Source: Frankiaceae bacterium
Lineage (GTDB): Bacteria; Actinomycetota; Actinomycetes; JAFAQI01
Assembly (NCBI GenBank): GCA_025929365.1
Contig: JAICMG010000005.1
Span: 1-52,334, forward strand
DNA length: 52,334 nt
Direction of reading: 5' to 3'
This document shows, one piece after another, positions 1 through 11,482 of this stretch (the stretch's first letter is position 1; every line of letters begins with the position of its first letter). The notes beneath the pieces were generated by a model. The model was not told the origin of the DNA. It worked only from the letters and a program-made list of their open reading frames with translations, and ran no database searches. Made by a program: the position numbers and the translations under genes.

Positions 1-325
1 GTGTCTCAGTCCCAGTGTGGCTGACCGTCCTCTCAGACCAGCTACCCGTCGACGCCTTGGTGGGCCGTTACCCCACCAACAAGCTGATAGGCCGCGGGCC
101 CATCCTCCGCCGAAAAACTTTCCACCAAACGAGATGTCTCGCCAGGTCGTATCCGGTATTAGCTCCGGTTTCCCGGGGTTATCCCAGAGCGGAGGGCAGG
201 TTGCCCACGTGTTACTCACCCGTTCGCCACTAGGTCACCTCCCCGAAGGGAGGGCCTCGTTCGACTTGCATGTGTTAAGCACGCCGCCAGCGTTCGTCCT
301 GAGCCAGGATCAAACTCTCCATTGA
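1..325 (-). rRNA. rrs: 16S ribosomal RNA, 5' part (cut by the left edge)
   Basis: The minus strand reads as the first ~330 nt of a bacterial 16S rRNA. The universal 27F site (AGAGTTTGATCCTGGCTCAG) lies at 318-299, so E. coli position 1 falls near 325. The left edge carries the conserved CCACACTGGGACTGAGACAC segment (E. coli ~315-334). The gene is transcribed toward coordinate 1, and the rest, probably with 23S and 5S, lies outside the window. The variable regions look actinobacterial. The exact mature 5' end is inferred by alignment to E. coli numbering. Confidence 0.98.
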
Positions 326-592
326 TGTCTGCTCGGCAGGCGAGCACAAGGCTCCCCTGCCAAACTCAACAGAGCCACGTCCGCTGGTGCGGAGCGTGGA
401 TCTTGTATCTCCTGGCGTTGAGCAGACGTTGGTTGTGCTGTTCGTCTGTCATCGCCAAATCGAACCGTGCCGACCTCGCCGAAGCGAGACGTCACGGATC
501 AGTTGGCACTGACTTTTGGCACGCTGTTGAGTTCTCAAGGGACAGATGCGCACCGCTCACGGCCTCTCGACCGATCTCGGGGCAACCGAGCC
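326..592 (-). other. rRNA operon leader (no gene)
   Basis: This 267-nt stretch lies between the rrn promoter and the 16S 5' end and holds no plausible gene. It contains the conserved actinobacterial leader element described separately at 514-540. It also contains an inverted repeat (CAGACG...CGTCTG, about 452-424) that could form a processing stem. The boundaries of the RNase III stem were not resolved by eye. Confidence 0.7.
514..540 (-). promoter_or_regulatory. rRNA leader antitermination/processing element (boxA-like)
   Basis: The minus strand contains CCTTGAGAACTCAACAGCG followed by TGCCAAAA. This closely resembles the strongly conserved element in mycobacterial and streptomycete rrn leaders (TTGAGAACTCAA core), associated with boxA/Nus-factor antitermination and pre-16S processing. 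It lies about 190-215 nt upstream of the 16S start. The sequence match is seen directly; the function is from family knowledge. Confidence 0.75.
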
Positions 593-622
593 ACGCTATG
601 TCAGCGGGGGGAGGCGAGTCAA
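593..622 (-). promoter_or_regulatory. rrn promoter (sigma-70/HrdB type)
   Basis: On the minus strand a -35 hexamer TTGACT (622-617) and a -10 hexamer TAGCGT (598-593) are separated by 18 bp, which is close to the actinobacterial housekeeping consensus. The promoter starts about 26 bp after the tyrS stop codon and precedes the conserved rRNA leader element, so it most likely drives the rRNA operon. Further upstream promoters inside tyrS are possible. Confidence 0.7.
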
Positions 623-647
623 AGAATCGGGCCCACCAGTTTCACGC

Positions 648-1919
648 TCAGCGCCCGTTCAATCGTACTCCGGCCAGCGACCGCTTCCCGCGCCTCAGAA
701 CGAGCCACCCCCCGGGCAGCAGATCGGCGTCCGACGGGGTCACCTCGGCGTCGGTCAGCCGGACGTTGTTGAGGTACGCGCCACCCTCGTCGACCGCCCG
801 CCGGGCCGCTGACTTGCTGGCGCACAGGCCGGTGGCCACCAGGAGGTCCGTCACGCTCGGCAAGGTCCCCTCGATGGTGACGTTCGGGGCCTCAGTGAGC
901 GCTGCGTCCAATGTGGCGGCATCCAGTGCCCCCAGCTCACCCTGTCCGAACAGCGCTGAGCTAGCCGCGATCACCCGTGCGGTCTCTTCGTGACCGTGAA
1001 CGAGCGTGGTGAGCTCCTCCGCGAGCCTGCGCGCCGCCGTACGCGCCTGCGGCCGCTCGGCGGTCTCCTGGTCGAGCGCCTCGATCTCCTCACGAGGCAA
1101 GAAGGTGAAGTAGCGCAAATAAGGGCCTACGTCCCGGTCGTCGACGTTGATCCAGTACTGGAAGAAGGCGTACGGCGAGGTGAGCGCCGCGTCGAGCCAC
1201 AACCGCCCGCCGCCCGTCGACTTGCCGAACTTCTCCCCCGAAGCCGACGTGACGAGCGGGGTGGTGAGCGCATGACCTGTGCCACCCTCCACGCGGCGAA
1301 TGAGGTCGAGCCCGGCAACGATGTTGCCCCATTGGTCGCTCCCCCCGGTCTGCAAGCGGCAGCCGTAGCGGCGGTAGAGCTCGAGGAAGTCGTAGGCCTG
1401 CAGCAGCATGTAGCTGAACTCGGTATAGGAGATCCCGCCGGCCTCGAGCCGCGCGCTCACCGACTCACGGCCGAGCATCACGTTGACCGAGAAGTGCTTG
1501 CCCACGTCACGCAGGAAGTCCAGTGCGGACAGGTCAGCCGTCCAGTCGATGTTGTTCGCCAGGACTGCCGCGCCGCCGGATATGTCGACGAAGCGCTCGA
1601 GTTGCGGCTTGATCCGCTCGAGCCGAGCGGAGACTTCCTCGCGGGTGACGAAGTCGCGCTCGCTGGACCGGCCGCTCGGATCGCCGATCAACCCGGTCGC
1701 GCCACCTGCCAGCACGATCGGGCGGTGACCTGCCAGCTGGAAGCGTCGCAGCGTGACCAGCTGAAGGAGATTGCCGGCATGCAGGCTCTCAGCAGTCGGG
1801 TCGAACCCGCAGTACAGCGTCACCGGGCCAGCGGCCAAGTCCTTGTGCAGCGCGTCCGCGTCGGTGGTCTGCGCGATCAGTCCTCGCCACGCAAGCTCGT
1901 CGAGGACGTCAATGGTCAT
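648..1919 (-). CDS. tyrS: Tyrosyl-tRNA synthetase
   Basis: Class I aminoacyl-tRNA synthetase of 423 aa that charges tRNA-Tyr in the cytosol. The HIGH-like motif HAGN is at residues 47-50, after [10 protein letters not shown]. The tyrosine-binding region TGGSDQWGN is near 191-199, the KMSKS-like loop KFGKS is at 230-234, and an S4-type RNA-binding domain ends the protein. Length is normal for bacterial TyrRS. The ATG start has GGCGGA just upstream and lies 12 bp after the mpg stop, so tyrS is probably the last gene of the arg-mpg-tyrS transcription unit. No T-box is visible upstream. The rRNA operon promoter follows at once. Confidence 0.98.
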   Translation of the reverse strand: MTIDVLDELAWRGLIAQTTDADALHKDLAAGPVTLYCGFDPTAESLHAGNLLQLVTLRRFQLAGHRPIVLAGGATGLIGDPSGRSSERDFVTREEVSARLERIKPQLERFVDISGGAAVLANNIDWTADLSALDFLRDVGKHFSVNVMLGRESVSARLEAGGISYTEFSYMLLQAYDFLELYRRYGCRLQTGGSDQWGNIVAGLDLIRRVEGGTGHALTTPLVTSASGEKFGKSTGGGRLWLDAALTSPYAFFQYWINVDDRDVGPYLRYFTFLPREEIEALDQETAERPQARTAARRLAEELTTLVHGHEETARVIAASSALFGQGELGALDAATLDAALTEAPNVTIEGTLPSVTDLLVATGLCASKSAARRAVDEGGAYLNNVRLTDAEVTPSDADLLPGGWLVLRRGKRSLAGVRLNGR

Positions 1920-1931
1920 TCCGCCATTGTT

Positions 1932-2537
1932 TCAGGAGCGGCTGCGGACGCGTCGCACGTGCGCGCGGTACGGCGACACGGTCGGGTCGCCGGCGATCCA
2001 GAACCGCCATGGCCGATCCGCAGCGGCTGCGATGCCGACTCGCGGGCCGGTCATGACTGCCTCGTCCGGCACTCGTGCGCCCGGATGGAGACGTAGCGGT
2101 GATCGGCTGGCGGTCAGGTCGGCTCCGTTGAGATCTCGGCCGATCCCAAGTGCGAGACACAATCGCGCCGGTCCGCGTGCGTAGTCGCGCGGCTTCGCCG
2201 TTGGTCGCCGAGCGGCAACGATGTCGTTACCGGCGATCACCTCGCCGGCCCGCAACAACACGGCCGAGGCGGTGCCGACCGGACCGCAGGCCACGTTGAC
2301 GCAGAAGTGCATGCCATAGGTGAAATACACGTAAGCGTGGCCGGGCGGGCCGAACATCACCGCGTTGCGCGCGGTCATGCCGCGAAACGCGTGCGAGGCG
2401 GGGTCGTTCCCGCCGTCGTAGGCCTCCACCTCGGTGAGGCGCACCGCGATGTCGCCGCTGCGAAGGATGCAGCCCAGCAGACCGGGCGCCACCTCAAGCA
2501 CCGGGCGGTCGAAGAAACCGCGCGGCAGCGGCTTCAC
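1932..2537 (-). CDS. mpg: DNA-3-methyladenine glycosylase (AAG/MPG family)
   Basis: Base-excision repair glycosylase that removes alkylated purines (3-methyladenine, hypoxanthine). The family landmarks are seen: [15 protein letters not shown] at the N-terminus, the catalytic Glu in LTEVEAY, the conserved YVYFTYGMH strand, and RAGEVI followed by the GPARLC region. The length (201 aa) is typical. The chosen start is a GTG at 2537 that overlaps the argH stop as GTGA, the habitual arrangement here; another in-frame GTG at 2552 would add five residues. Translational coupling to argH makes it a passenger of the arginine operon rather than a pathway member. Confidence 0.93.
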   Translation of the reverse strand: MKPLPRGFFDRPVLEVAPGLLGCILRSGDIAVRLTEVEAYDGGNDPASHAFRGMTARNAVMFGPPGHAYVYFTYGMHFCVNVACGPVGTASAVLLRAGEVIAGNDIVAARRPTAKPRDYARGPARLCLALGIGRDLNGADLTASRSPLRLHPGARVPDEAVMTGPRVGIAAAADRPWRFWIAGDPTVSPYRAHVRRVRSRS

Positions 2538-3952
2538 GCCGTTCCGGCCCACTCCAACTGGCGGTGCACCGTGTCGCGCAGATCGGCGAGCTGCTCCGCA
2601 ACCCGAGCCGGCGCGGTGCCGCCCGGCGCGGACCGCGCCTCCACTGCACCGCGCACCGACAGAACGCCCCTGACGTCGGGCGTCAGATGCTCGCTGATCG
2701 CTGCGAGGGTGTCGTCGTCGACCTCTGAGAGGTCCAGACCCTTGGCCGCGCAGTACGCCACGAGCTCACCGACCGCTTCGTGCGCGTCACGGAACGGGAC
2801 ACCGCGACGGACCAGCAGCTCCGCGACGTCGGTCGCCAGCGCGTACCCATCCGCCGCTGTCGCCTCGAGCCGATCGACGTCCACCGTCATCGTCGCGATC
2901 ATTCCGCTCACCGCCGGCAGGACGAGCAGCAATGTGTCGACCGCATCGAACACCGGCTCCTTGTCCTCCTGCAGGTCGCGGTCATAGGCCAGGGGCAAGC
3001 CCTTGAGAACCGTGAGCAGCGCAGTGAGGTCACCGATCAGCCGACCCGCCTTGCCACGCGCGAGCTCGGCGACATCGGGGTTCTTCTTCTGCGGCATGAT
3101 CGACGACCCGGTACTGAAGGCGTCGTCGAGCTCGACCCAGCGGAACTCACTCGTCGCCCACAGCACGACCTCTTCGCCGAGCCGCGACAGATGCACGCCG
3201 ATGAGCGCGGCGGCAAACAGGAACTCCGCGGCGAAGTCTCGGTCGCTGACCGCGTCGAGGGAGTTTGCGGCGGCGCGCGCGAATCCGAGCTCCTTGGCAA
3301 CCGCGTCGGGATCGAGCGGAAGCGACGAGCCGGCGAGCGCGCCCGAGCCGAGCGGGCTCACCGACGCCCGAACATCCCAGTCCTGGAGCCGCGACACATC
3401 CCGCGCGAACGCCTGCACGTGGGCGAGCAGCTGGTGGGCGAACACGATCGGTTGCGCGTGCTGCATGTGGGTCAGGCCGGGCGCCGGAGCCTCGATCGTG
3501 CGCTCGGCTTGTGCCATGAGCTCGGACTCGAGCTCCGCGATGCGCGTCACGATCTGCCGTACGTGGTCGCGCAGGTACAGCCGCAGGTCCGTCGCGATCT
3601 GGTCGTTGCGGCTACGGCCGGCGCGCAGCTTCCCGCCGAGCGCACCGACCCGCTCGAGCAGACCGCGTTCCAGGGCGGTGTGGACGTCCTCGTCCTCAGC
3701 AGCCGGCCGGAACACGCCGTTGTGCGCGTCGTGGTCGAGGTCGGCGAGTGCGGTGAGGATCCGCTCGACCTCGGTGTCGTCGAGCAGGCCGGCGCGGTGC
3801 AGCACGCGGGCATGGGCGCGCGAGGCGAGCAGGTCGTACGGAGCAAGCCGCCAGTCGAAGTGAACGCTCATCGACAACCGAGCGAGCGCGTCGGCAGGAC
3901 CGCCCGAGAAGCGCCCGCCCCACAGCCGAGTTGGCGGAGAGGATTCGGTCAC
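2534..3952 (-). CDS. argH: Argininosuccinate lyase
   Basis: Last step of arginine synthesis: argininosuccinate to arginine plus fumarate. Member of the fumarase/aspartase superfamily, 472 aa. The catalytic-His region THMQHAQP is at ~161-168 and the signature loop [11 protein letters not shown] at ~282-292. The GTG start at 3952 ([15 protein letters not shown]) is chosen because homologues begin just before [11 protein letters not shown]; the frame is open further upstream but that part is unlike the family. Unlike most neighbours it does not overlap the preceding gene: a 61-bp spacer with hairpin and G-rich tail separates it from argG. Confidence 0.97.
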   Translation of the reverse strand: MTESSPPTRLWGGRFSGGPADALARLSMSVHFDWRLAPYDLLASRAHARVLHRAGLLDDTEVERILTALADLDHDAHNGVFRPAAEDEDVHTALERGLLERVGALGGKLRAGRSRNDQIATDLRLYLRDHVRQIVTRIAELESELMAQAERTIEAPAPGLTHMQHAQPIVFAHQLLAHVQAFARDVSRLQDWDVRASVSPLGSGALAGSSLPLDPDAVAKELGFARAAANSLDAVSDRDFAAEFLFAAALIGVHLSRLGEEVVLWATSEFRWVELDDAFSTGSSIMPQKKNPDVAELARGKAGRLIGDLTALLTVLKGLPLAYDRDLQEDKEPVFDAVDTLLLVLPAVSGMIATMTVDVDRLEATAADGYALATDVAELLVRRGVPFRDAHEAVGELVAYCAAKGLDLSEVDDDTLAAISEHLTPDVRGVLSVRGAVEARSAPGGTAPARVAEQLADLRDTVHRQLEWAGTA

Positions 3953-4013
3953 GTCCTCTACCCCACCCTCCACCCGGAAGCGGTGGCTGCCCTCGCTTCG
4001 CTCCTGCAGCCAC
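3953..4013 (-). repeat. Intra-operonic spacer element, copy 1 (argG-argH)
   Basis: Fills the whole gap between the argG stop and the argH GTG. Read on the minus strand it has a stem GTGGCTGC/GCAGCCAC around a GAGCGAAGCGAGG loop, then CACCGCTTCCGGGTGG (a possible short second stem), then a G-rich tail GGAGGGTGGGGTAGAGGAC directly before GTG. It shares this layout and the tail with the spacers at 7129-7182, 39425-39474 and 40567-40618. The tail may supply the ribosome-binding site. Confidence 0.6.
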
Positions 4014-5213
4014 TCATGAAAGCCGGTGATCCCGCTGGGCCGCCATCTTGCTGGGCAGTCCCCACAGCTCGACGAAGCCCTTCGCGAGCTTCTGGTCGAA
4101 CGTGTCGGCCGCGTCGTACGTCGCGAGGTTGTAGTCGTAGAGCGAGGCCTGGCTGCGCCGGCCGTTGACCACCGCACGGCCGCCGTGCAGCTGCATCCGG
4201 ATGTCGCCGCTGACGTGCACGGAGGCGGAGGCCACGAACTCGTCGAGCGCCCGCTTGAGCGGCGAGAACCACAGCCCGTCGTACACCAGCTCGGCCCAGC
4301 GCTGCTCGACGGCCCGCTTGAACCGCGACAGCTCCTTCTCGACGGTCAGGTCTTCGAGGTGACGGTGAGCCTCGATCAGCGTGAGGGCTCCCGGGGCCTC
4401 GTAGACCTCGCGGCTCTTGATCCCGACCAGCCTGTCCTCGACCATGTCGAGCCGCCCGACGCCTTGCGCGCCGGCGCGCTGGTTCAGCTGCTGGATGGCC
4501 TCGAGCATCGTGACCGGGGCGCCGTCGATGGCGGTCGGCGCACCGTCGACGAAGGTGATCACCACCTCGTCGGGCTCACGGGCAACGGTGGGGTCGGACG
4601 TGTAGGAGTAGACGTCCTCGATGGGCGCGTTCCAGACGTCTTCGAGGAAGCCGGTCTCGACCGCCCGTCCCCATACGTTCTGGTCGATCGAGTACGGCGA
4701 CTTCTTCGTGACGTCGATCGGGAGGCTCTTCTCCTCCGCGAACGCGATCGCCTTGTCGCGCGTCATTCCGGAGTCGCGGACCGGCGCGGTGACCGTGATG
4801 TCAGGCGCGAGAGCCGCGATTCCCACCTCGAACCGCACCTGGTCGTTGCCCTTGCCGGTGCAGCCGTGCGAGATCGTCGACGCGCCGAACTTCCTCGCCG
4901 CGTCCACCATGTGCTTGACGATCGTCGGCCTCGACAGCGCCGACACCAGCGGGTAGCGGTCCATGTACAGCGCGTTCGCCTTCAGCGCGGGCAGGCAGTA
5001 CTCGTCGGCGAACTCGGCGCGCGCGTCGACGACCACGGCCTCGACCGCACCGCACGCGAGGGCGCGCTCGCGGATGACGTCGAGGTCCTCACCACCCTGG
5101 CCGACGTCGGCCGCGACGGCGATCACCTCGGCGCCGGTCTCGGCGGCGATCCAGCCGATCGCTACGGAGGTGTCCAGTCCGCCTGAGTAGGCGAGGACGA
5201 CACGGTCGGTCAT
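4014..5213 (-). CDS. argG: Argininosuccinate synthase
   Basis: Condenses citrulline and aspartate, with ATP, into argininosuccinate. 399 aa, normal length. The N-type ATP pyrophosphatase P-loop [10 protein letters not shown] is at residues 8-17, followed by the ADVGQGGED segment. Family motifs [15 protein letters not shown] and [13 protein letters not shown] are visible. The ATG start has AGGAG upstream (AGGAGCACTCCC). It lies 51 bp downstream of argR and upstream of argH, in a complete arginine operon. Confidence 0.98.
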   Translation of the reverse strand: MTDRVVLAYSGGLDTSVAIGWIAAETGAEVIAVAADVGQGGEDLDVIRERALACGAVEAVVVDARAEFADEYCLPALKANALYMDRYPLVSALSRPTIVKHMVDAARKFGASTISHGCTGKGNDQVRFEVGIAALAPDITVTAPVRDSGMTRDKAIAFAEEKSLPIDVTKKSPYSIDQNVWGRAVETGFLEDVWNAPIEDVYSYTSDPTVAREPDEVVITFVDGAPTAIDGAPVTMLEAIQQLNQRAGAQGVGRLDMVEDRLVGIKSREVYEAPGALTLIEAHRHLEDLTVEKELSRFKRAVEQRWAELVYDGLWFSPLKRALDEFVASASVHVSGDIRMQLHGGRAVVNGRRSQASLYDYNLATYDAADTFDQKLAKGFVELWGLPSKMAAQRDHRLS

Positions 5214-5264
5214 CTGGGAGTGCTCCTGTCAGTTGTTCGCATCATCTGGTGCCACGTCTATCCG

Positions 5265-5779
5265 TCAGAGTCCGGCCATTCGGCGGAGCCGTTCCGCCAC
5301 CTTCGCGCCGCCGCGGGGGTCGCGGGCCACGAGCAGCACAGTGTCGTCGCCCGCCACCGTGCCGAGGACGTCGGGTAGCCCGGCCCGGTCGATTGCCGAG
5401 GCGAGGAGGTGCGCGCCACCGGGTGGCGTCCGCGCCACCACGAGGTTGGCGCTCGCCTCCGCGGAGACCAGCAGCTCCGCCGCGAGCCGCGAGACGCGGC
5501 CGTCGCTGGCATCGCTGAGGGCGCGCAACACCGGCCCAGGGGCCTCCTCGCCGACGGCGTACACCGTGCCGCCGGATGGGTGCCGCACCTTCAGCGCACC
5601 CATCTCTTCGAGATCGCGCGACAGCGTCCCCTGCGTGACCGCCACGCCCTCTGCCGCCAGCAAACGCGCAAGCTCGGCTTGCGAACGCACCGGCTGTGCG
5701 GACAGGACCGCAGCGATGCGGGACTGCCGTGCCGTTTTCGAGTGAGGCGCGCCGACGTCGCGTGCCTTGGCCGATGCCA

Positions 5780-5780
<1 letters not shown>
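5265..5780 (-). CDS. argR: Arginine repressor ArgR
   Basis: Arginine-responsive repressor, 171 aa. The N-terminal winged helix carries the family pattern [13 protein letters not shown] and [14 protein letters not shown]. The C-terminal hexamerisation/arginine-binding domain contains [19 protein letters not shown]. The ATG at 5780 overlaps the argF stop by one base (TGATG); a GTG at 5783 with a 4-bp overlap is equally possible. Its probable operator is the palindrome at 11441-11456 upstream of argC, so the operon should be autoregulated. The N-terminal ~20 residues ([15 protein letters not shown]) are not conserved. Confidence 0.96.
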
Positions 5781-7128
<1,348 letters not shown>

Positions 7129-7182
7129 ACGCCCACCACCTCGTCCACCGCCCGGGAGCGGTGTTGGCTTCGCCAACTCATC
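7129..7182 (-). repeat. Intra-operonic spacer element, copy 4 (argD-receiver gene)
   Basis: A 54-bp gap in an operon whose other early genes overlap. On the minus strand: stem GTTGGC-gaa-GCCAAC, stem CACCGC-tcccgg-GCGGTG, then GACGAGGTGGTGGGCGT up to the ATG. The order of two hairpins and a G-rich ribosome-binding tail matches the pyrK-pyrD spacer at 40567-40618. The second stem also resembles the argG-argH spacer (CACCGCT-CCGGG core). Confidence 0.55.
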
Positions 7183-8379
7183 TCATGCCTCCATCGCGCT
7201 CGACGCTGCATCAAGAATGCTCGGCAAGGCCGCGGAGAACGACTCGGCGTCGTCTGCGGCAAGGATCAGCGGCGGCGCGATCCGGATCGCGTCCGGACCC
7301 GTGGCGTTGACGAGAAAGCCCTGCCGGCGAGCGGCCGTCTCGATGGCCGGCCCTGCTCCAGGGACGTCGAGCCCGATCCAGAGCCCGCGGCCGCGGACTC
7401 CCTTCAGCACCCCGCCGCTGCATGCGCCGAGCGCCCCCATCCACTCCTCGCCGAGCTCGTCGACCTGCTTGAGCAGCCCCTCCGACTCGATGACGTCGAT
7501 CACCGCGAGCGCGGCCGCGCACGAAACCGGGTTGCCGCCGAACGTCGAGCCGTGGTCGCCCTTCTGCAGCGCCACCGCGGCCTCCCCGGTCGCGAGGCAG
7601 GCACCCACAGGCAGTCCACCGCCGAGCCCCTTCGCCACCGTGACGATGTCGGGGACGACGGCCTCGTGCTGGTGGGCGAACCATGCGCCGGTCCGGCCGA
7701 TGCCGCCCTGCACCTCGTCCACAACCAGGAGTGCGCCCACGGTGTCGCACGCGGCGCGAGCCGCGGTCAGGTAGCCGGCCGGCGGTGGGATCACCCCGGC
7801 CTCACCGAGCGTCGGCTCGAGGAAGACCGCTGCGGTGTCGCCGTCGACGGCCGCCACAAGAGCGGCGGCATCGCCGTAGGGCACGAACGCGACATCGATG
7901 CCGAACGGGCCGAACGGCTCGCGGATCGCTGCCTTGCCCGTCAAGGCGAGCGCGCCCAGCGTGCGGCCGTGGAAGGAGTTCTCAGCGGCAACGAACCGTC
8001 GCCGACCTGGACGCGCCCGCAACGCCGTCTTGATCGCGGCCTCGTTCGCGGTCGCGCCGTCGTTGCTCAGGAAGACGCGTACGCCGTCGACGCCCATCAG
8101 CTCGGCCAGCCGTTCGGCGAGCTGCAGCGCCGGCGGGTTGATGAACAGGTTCGAGGTGTGCGCGATCGTCGCCACCTGCTTCGAGACCGCGTCGACGACC
8201 GCCGGATGCGCGTGCCCGAGCGACGAGACCGCAATGCCCGCGATGAGGTCGAGGTACTCCCGGCCGTCGGCATCGGTGACCCGGCACCCGGACCCGCCGA
8301 CCAGCGCGACCGGCGGCGTCCCGTAGTTGCGCATCATGGTCGCGTCCCACCGCCGCTGGAACGCCTCCGTCGCACTCAT
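7183..8379 (-). CDS. argD: Acetylornithine aminotransferase
   Basis: PLP-dependent class III aminotransferase, 398 aa, which converts N-acetylglutamate semialdehyde to N-acetylornithine. The substrate-binding region [20 protein letters not shown], the dyad [11 protein letters not shown] and the PLP-lysine motif [11 protein letters not shown] are visible. The ATG at 8379 overlaps the argB stop as ATGA, which fixes the start; the longer open frame upstream is the reverse reading of argB. Followed by a 54-bp spacer and a receiver protein instead of directly by argF. Confidence 0.97.
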   Translation of the reverse strand: MSATEAFQRRWDATMMRNYGTPPVALVGGSGCRVTDADGREYLDLIAGIAVSSLGHAHPAVVDAVSKQVATIAHTSNLFINPPALQLAERLAELMGVDGVRVFLSNDGATANEAAIKTALRARPGRRRFVAAENSFHGRTLGALALTGKAAIREPFGPFGIDVAFVPYGDAAALVAAVDGDTAAVFLEPTLGEAGVIPPPAGYLTAARAACDTVGALLVVDEVQGGIGRTGAWFAHQHEAVVPDIVTVAKGLGGGLPVGACLATGEAAVALQKGDHGSTFGGNPVSCAAALAVIDVIESEGLLKQVDELGEEWMGALGACSGGVLKGVRGRGLWIGLDVPGAGPAIETAARRQGFLVNATGPDAIRIAPPLILAADDAESFSAALPSILDAASSAMEA

Positions 8380-9251
8380 GCGACAACCATCGTGCCGACG
8401 CCGGAGTCGGTCAGCAGCTCGAGCAGGAGGGCGTGCGGCACTCTGCCGTCGAGGACGTGCGCCGCCCCGACCCCGCCCTTCACCGCCCGCAGGCATGCCT
8501 CCATCTTCGGGATCATCCCCTCTGACAGTCCGGGAAGCATCGCGGCGAGCTCGTCGGCGGTCAGCCGGCTGATCACCTCGGTGCTGCTCGGCCAGTCGGC
8601 GTACAGCCCCTCGACATCGGTGAGAACGACGAGCTTCTCGGCGCACACGGCGACGGCGACCGCGGCAGCAGCAGTGTCCGCGTTGACGTTGTAGACCTCA
8701 CCGGTCTCGCCGCGGCACACACTCGCGATCACCGGGATCCGGCCATCGGCGAGCAGCCCTTCGACGACCCCTGGCTCGACGTGGTCGACGTCGCCGACCA
8801 GGCCGATGTCGACCTCCTCGCCTTCGACGATGCCCGGACGGCGCGACGCCGTCATCAGCCGGCCGTCTTCGCCCGACAGCCCGACCGCGAACGGGCCGTG
8901 AGCGTTCAGCAGGCCGACGATCTCCCGCTGGACCTGGCCGACGAGCACCATCCGGACCACGTCCATCGTCTCAGGCGTCGTGACCCGAAGCCCGCCTGCG
9001 AACTTCTGCTCGATGCCGAGCCGGTCGAGGTGGGCGTTGATCTGCGGTCCGCCGCCGTGAACGACGACGACCTTGATCCCGGCGTACCGCAGGAAGACGA
9101 CATCCTCTGCGAACGCCTCGCGAAGCGGTTCTTCGGTCATCGCGTTGCCGCCGTACTTCACGACGACAGTCCGGCCGTGGAACTGCTCGAGCCACGGCAG
9201 CGCCTCGACCAGCGCCCCGGCGGTTTGCTGGCGATCGATTGACCTGCTCAT
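8376..9251 (-). CDS. argB: Acetylglutamate kinase
   Basis: Phosphorylates N-acetylglutamate, usually the arginine-feedback step. 291 aa, amino-acid kinase fold. [10 protein letters not shown] is near the N-terminus, the [10 protein letters not shown] glycine loop binds the phosphate, and [12 protein letters not shown] lies in the nucleotide-binding half. The ATG at 9251 overlaps the argJ stop (ATGA). The N-terminal extension before the kinase core ([20 protein letters not shown]) has the look of the helix found in arginine-inhibited hexameric enzymes, so feedback control is likely but not proven. Confidence 0.97.
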   Translation of the reverse strand: MSRSIDRQQTAGALVEALPWLEQFHGRTVVVKYGGNAMTEEPLREAFAEDVVFLRYAGIKVVVVHGGGPQINAHLDRLGIEQKFAGGLRVTTPETMDVVRMVLVGQVQREIVGLLNAHGPFAVGLSGEDGRLMTASRRPGIVEGEEVDIGLVGDVDHVEPGVVEGLLADGRIPVIASVCRGETGEVYNVNADTAAAAVAVAVCAEKLVVLTDVEGLYADWPSSTEVISRLTADELAAMLPGLSEGMIPKMEACLRAVKGGVGAAHVLDGRVPHALLLELLTDSGVGTMVVA

Positions 9252-10402
9252 GTCGAGTACGCCGAGTTCTCGTGCACGTAGGCGGCGGTCAGGTCGTTGC
9301 TCCACACCGTCGCGGTGTGAGGACCGGCCTTGAGATCGACGACGATCTCGACCTCCCGACCGCTCATGTCGACCTTCGCCGGATCATCGCCGGGCGCGCT
9401 GTCGCGGCACACCCACACCCCGTTGATCGCCGAGTCGAGCGCATCTGCATCGAACGCCGCACTCGTCGTCCCGACGGCGGCGAGGATGCGACCCCAATTC
9501 GGGTCCTCGCCGTGCAGCGCGCATTTCAACAGGTTGCTGCGCGACACTGCGCGGGCAACCTCCACCGCGTCACTGACCGACGCGGCACCTTTGACCTCGA
9601 TGCGAATGTCCTTGCTTGCGCCCTCGGCGTCCGCGACCAGCTGGCGGGCGAGGGACGCGCACACCTCGTAGACCGCCGCGTCGAGCTCGGCCTGGCTCGG
9701 CCGCACGCCCGATGCGCCACTAGCGAGCAGGAGCACGGTGTCGTTGGTCGACATGCAACCGTCCGAGTCGATCCGGTCGAAGGTGAGTGCGCTGGCGGAC
9801 TGCAACGCCTGAGCCAGTGCCGCGGAATCCGACACCACATCCGTCGTGAGCACGCAGAGCATCGTGGCGAGCGAGGGCGCAAGCATGCCGGCGCCCTTCG
9901 CCATCCCGCCCACCGACCACCCGTCGCCGGAGACGTGCGCTTCCTTGGAGACCGTGTCCGTCGTACGAATCGCGTCAGCAGCGGCTGCGCCGCCTTCGTC
10001 CGAGAGGCTCGCCACGGCCGCTGCAACGCCGCCTCGAAGGAGATCGAGCGGCGGCGGCTCGCCGATCTTGCCGGTCGAGCACACCGCCACCTCGCCCGCG
10101 CCGACGCCGAGTGCAGCGGCTACTGCCTCTGCGGTTGCGTGCGTGATCTGGAACCCGGCCGCCCCGGTGCAGGCGTTGGCGTACTTGGCGTTCAACACAA
10201 CGGCAGACACCGCGCCGCCGGCCAGAACCTGCTCAGACCACAGCACAGGCGCCGCCTTCACGCGGTTGGCGGTGAACACTCCCGCCGCGGCCTTCAGCGG
10301 CCCGTCGTTGACGACGAGCGCGACGTCACGCCCGCTGTCCTTCAACCCCGCCGCGACACCGGCAGCCCGAAACCCCTTGGGTGCGGTCACGCCCCCGGTC
10401 AT
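9248..10402 (-). CDS. argJ: Glutamate N-acetyltransferase / ornithine acetyltransferase
   Basis: Recycles the acetyl group from N-acetylornithine to glutamate. 384 aa, made as a precursor that cleaves itself before a conserved threonine. The cleavage motif [16 protein letters not shown] is seen, with T180 as the nucleophile. [10 protein letters not shown] (71-80) and [12 protein letters not shown] are further family motifs. The ATG at 10402 overlaps the argC stop (ATGA). No separate argE or argA is seen in the window, which fits the cyclic pathway. Whether it also uses acetyl-CoA (bifunctional) cannot be told from sequence. Confidence 0.97.
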   Translation of the reverse strand: MTGGVTAPKGFRAAGVAAGLKDSGRDVALVVNDGPLKAAAGVFTANRVKAAPVLWSEQVLAGGAVSAVVLNAKYANACTGAAGFQITHATAEAVAAALGVGAGEVAVCSTGKIGEPPPLDLLRGGVAAAVASLSDEGGAAAADAIRTTDTVSKEAHVSGDGWSVGGMAKGAGMLAPSLATMLCVLTTDVVSDSAALAQALQSASALTFDRIDSDGCMSTNDTVLLLASGASGVRPSQAELDAAVYEVCASLARQLVADAEGASKDIRIEVKGAASVSDAVEVARAVSRSNLLKCALHGEDPNWGRILAAVGTTSAAFDADALDSAINGVWVCRDSAPGDDPAKVDMSGREVEIVVDLKAGPHTATVWSNDLTAAYVHENSAYST

Positions 10403-11427
10403 GGCGCGATCCCGTGTCGGGGCAACCCGGCCGTCTCCGGCAGTCCGAGCATCAAGTTGGCGTTCTGGATCGCCTGACCGGCCGCTCCCTTGCCGAGGTT
10501 GTCCAATGCGACCAGCACAACCGCCCGGCCCGGATCGGCGTCGGCGACGACCTGCAGATGCGCGCTGTTCGACCCTGCCGTCGCGGCGGTACGAGGCAGC
10601 TGGCCTGCCGGCAACAGAGAGACGAACGGCTCGTCGTCGTAGCACCGGAGCGCACCACGCAGTGCAGCCTCGTCGACGCCTGGCCGCAGCTTCGCCGTGC
10701 AGGTCGCGAGGATGCCTCTCGGCATGGGCACGAGCATGGGCGTGAACGAGAGCGTGACGTCACGGCCCGCGATCGCGCGCAGCGACTGCCTGATCTCCCC
10801 GATGTGACGGTGAGCGCCGCCGACCTTGTAGGCCGACAGATCGCCCATCACCTCGCTGGCGAGCAGCTCGACCGACGCTGCCCGTCCGGCCCCGCTCGTG
10901 CCGCTACCCGCCACGACCACCAAGTCGGTGGACTCGACCAGCTCCCCGGTCAGCAGCGGCGCGAGTGCGAGCTGCACGGCGGTCGCGTAGCAGCCGGGGT
11001 TCGCGACCCGCCGCGCCGCCGAGATCGTCGCGCGAGCTCCTGGCAGCTCAGGCAGGCCGTAGGGCCAGCTGCCGGCGTGGTCACCGCCGTACCAGCGCTC
11101 CCAGTCGGCCGCGTCCGCAAGCCGAAAGTCCGATCCGACGTCGACGACGTAGGTGTTCTCGGGAAGCCGCGCAACCACCTCGGCCGCCGCGCCGTGCGGA
11201 AGGGCGAGGAAGACCAGCTCGGCATCCGCGAGCTCCGGCGTCGCGGTGTCGAGCAGCACACGGTCGGCCAACGAGACCAGCTGCGGGTGCAGCTCCCCCA
11301 GCGTCCGGCCGGCGTTCCCGCCCGCGACCAGCGCGCCGACCTCGAGCGTCGGATGACCGTCGATCAGCCGAAGCAGCTCGCCGCCGGCATAGCCGCTGGC
11401 GCCCACCACCGCGGTCCGGATGCCCAT
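10399..11427 (-). CDS. argC: N-acetyl-gamma-glutamyl-phosphate reductase
   Basis: NADPH-dependent reductase, 342 aa, first gene of the arginine operon. The Rossmann motif VVGASGYAGGE is at 7-17 and the catalytic Cys146 sits in VANPGCYATA. The ATG at 11427 is the start of the family's core. The 55-bp gap to pheT holds a perfect 16-bp ArgR-type palindrome 14 bp upstream of the start codon. A promoter could lie inside the end of pheT; no convincing hexamer pair was found. Confidence 0.97.
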   Translation of the reverse strand: MGIRTAVVGASGYAGGELLRLIDGHPTLEVGALVAGGNAGRTLGELHPQLVSLADRVLLDTATPELADAELVFLALPHGAAAEVVARLPENTYVVDVGSDFRLADAADWERWYGGDHAGSWPYGLPELPGARATISAARRVANPGCYATAVQLALAPLLTGELVESTDLVVVAGSGTSGAGRAASVELLASEVMGDLSAYKVGGAHRHIGEIRQSLRAIAGRDVTLSFTPMLVPMPRGILATCTAKLRPGVDEAALRGALRCYDDEPFVSLLPAGQLPRTAATAGSNSAHLQVVADADPGRAVVLVALDNLGKGAAGQAIQNANLMLGLPETAGLPRHGIAP

Positions 11428-11440
11428 GGCCGAGATGCTA

Positions 11441-11456
11441 CTGCATGATCATGCAG
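11441..11456. promoter_or_regulatory. Putative ARG box (ArgR operator)
   Basis: CTGCATGATCATGCAG is a perfect 16-bp inverted repeat located 14 bp upstream of argC. Its TGCAT-N4-ATGCA core matches the half-sites of actinobacterial ARG boxes, and argR lies in the same operon. Binding has not been shown; position and symmetry are the evidence. Confidence 0.7.
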
Positions 11457-11482
11457 GCGTTCGAGTGAGTATGCGCGGACCG

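Noticed and set aside
990..2096. Long plus-strand open frame opposite tyrS (368 codons)
   Set aside because: Antisense frame of a GC-rich gene; arginine/leucine-rich, no family pattern, and tyrS on the other strand is complete.
2780..4168. Plus-strand open frame of ~460 codons opposite argH
   Set aside because: Mirror frame of argH with no recognisable domain. Similar mirror frames occur opposite argG (4026-5186), ribBA (24017-25438), hisG (22201-23559) and carB (43219-45135).
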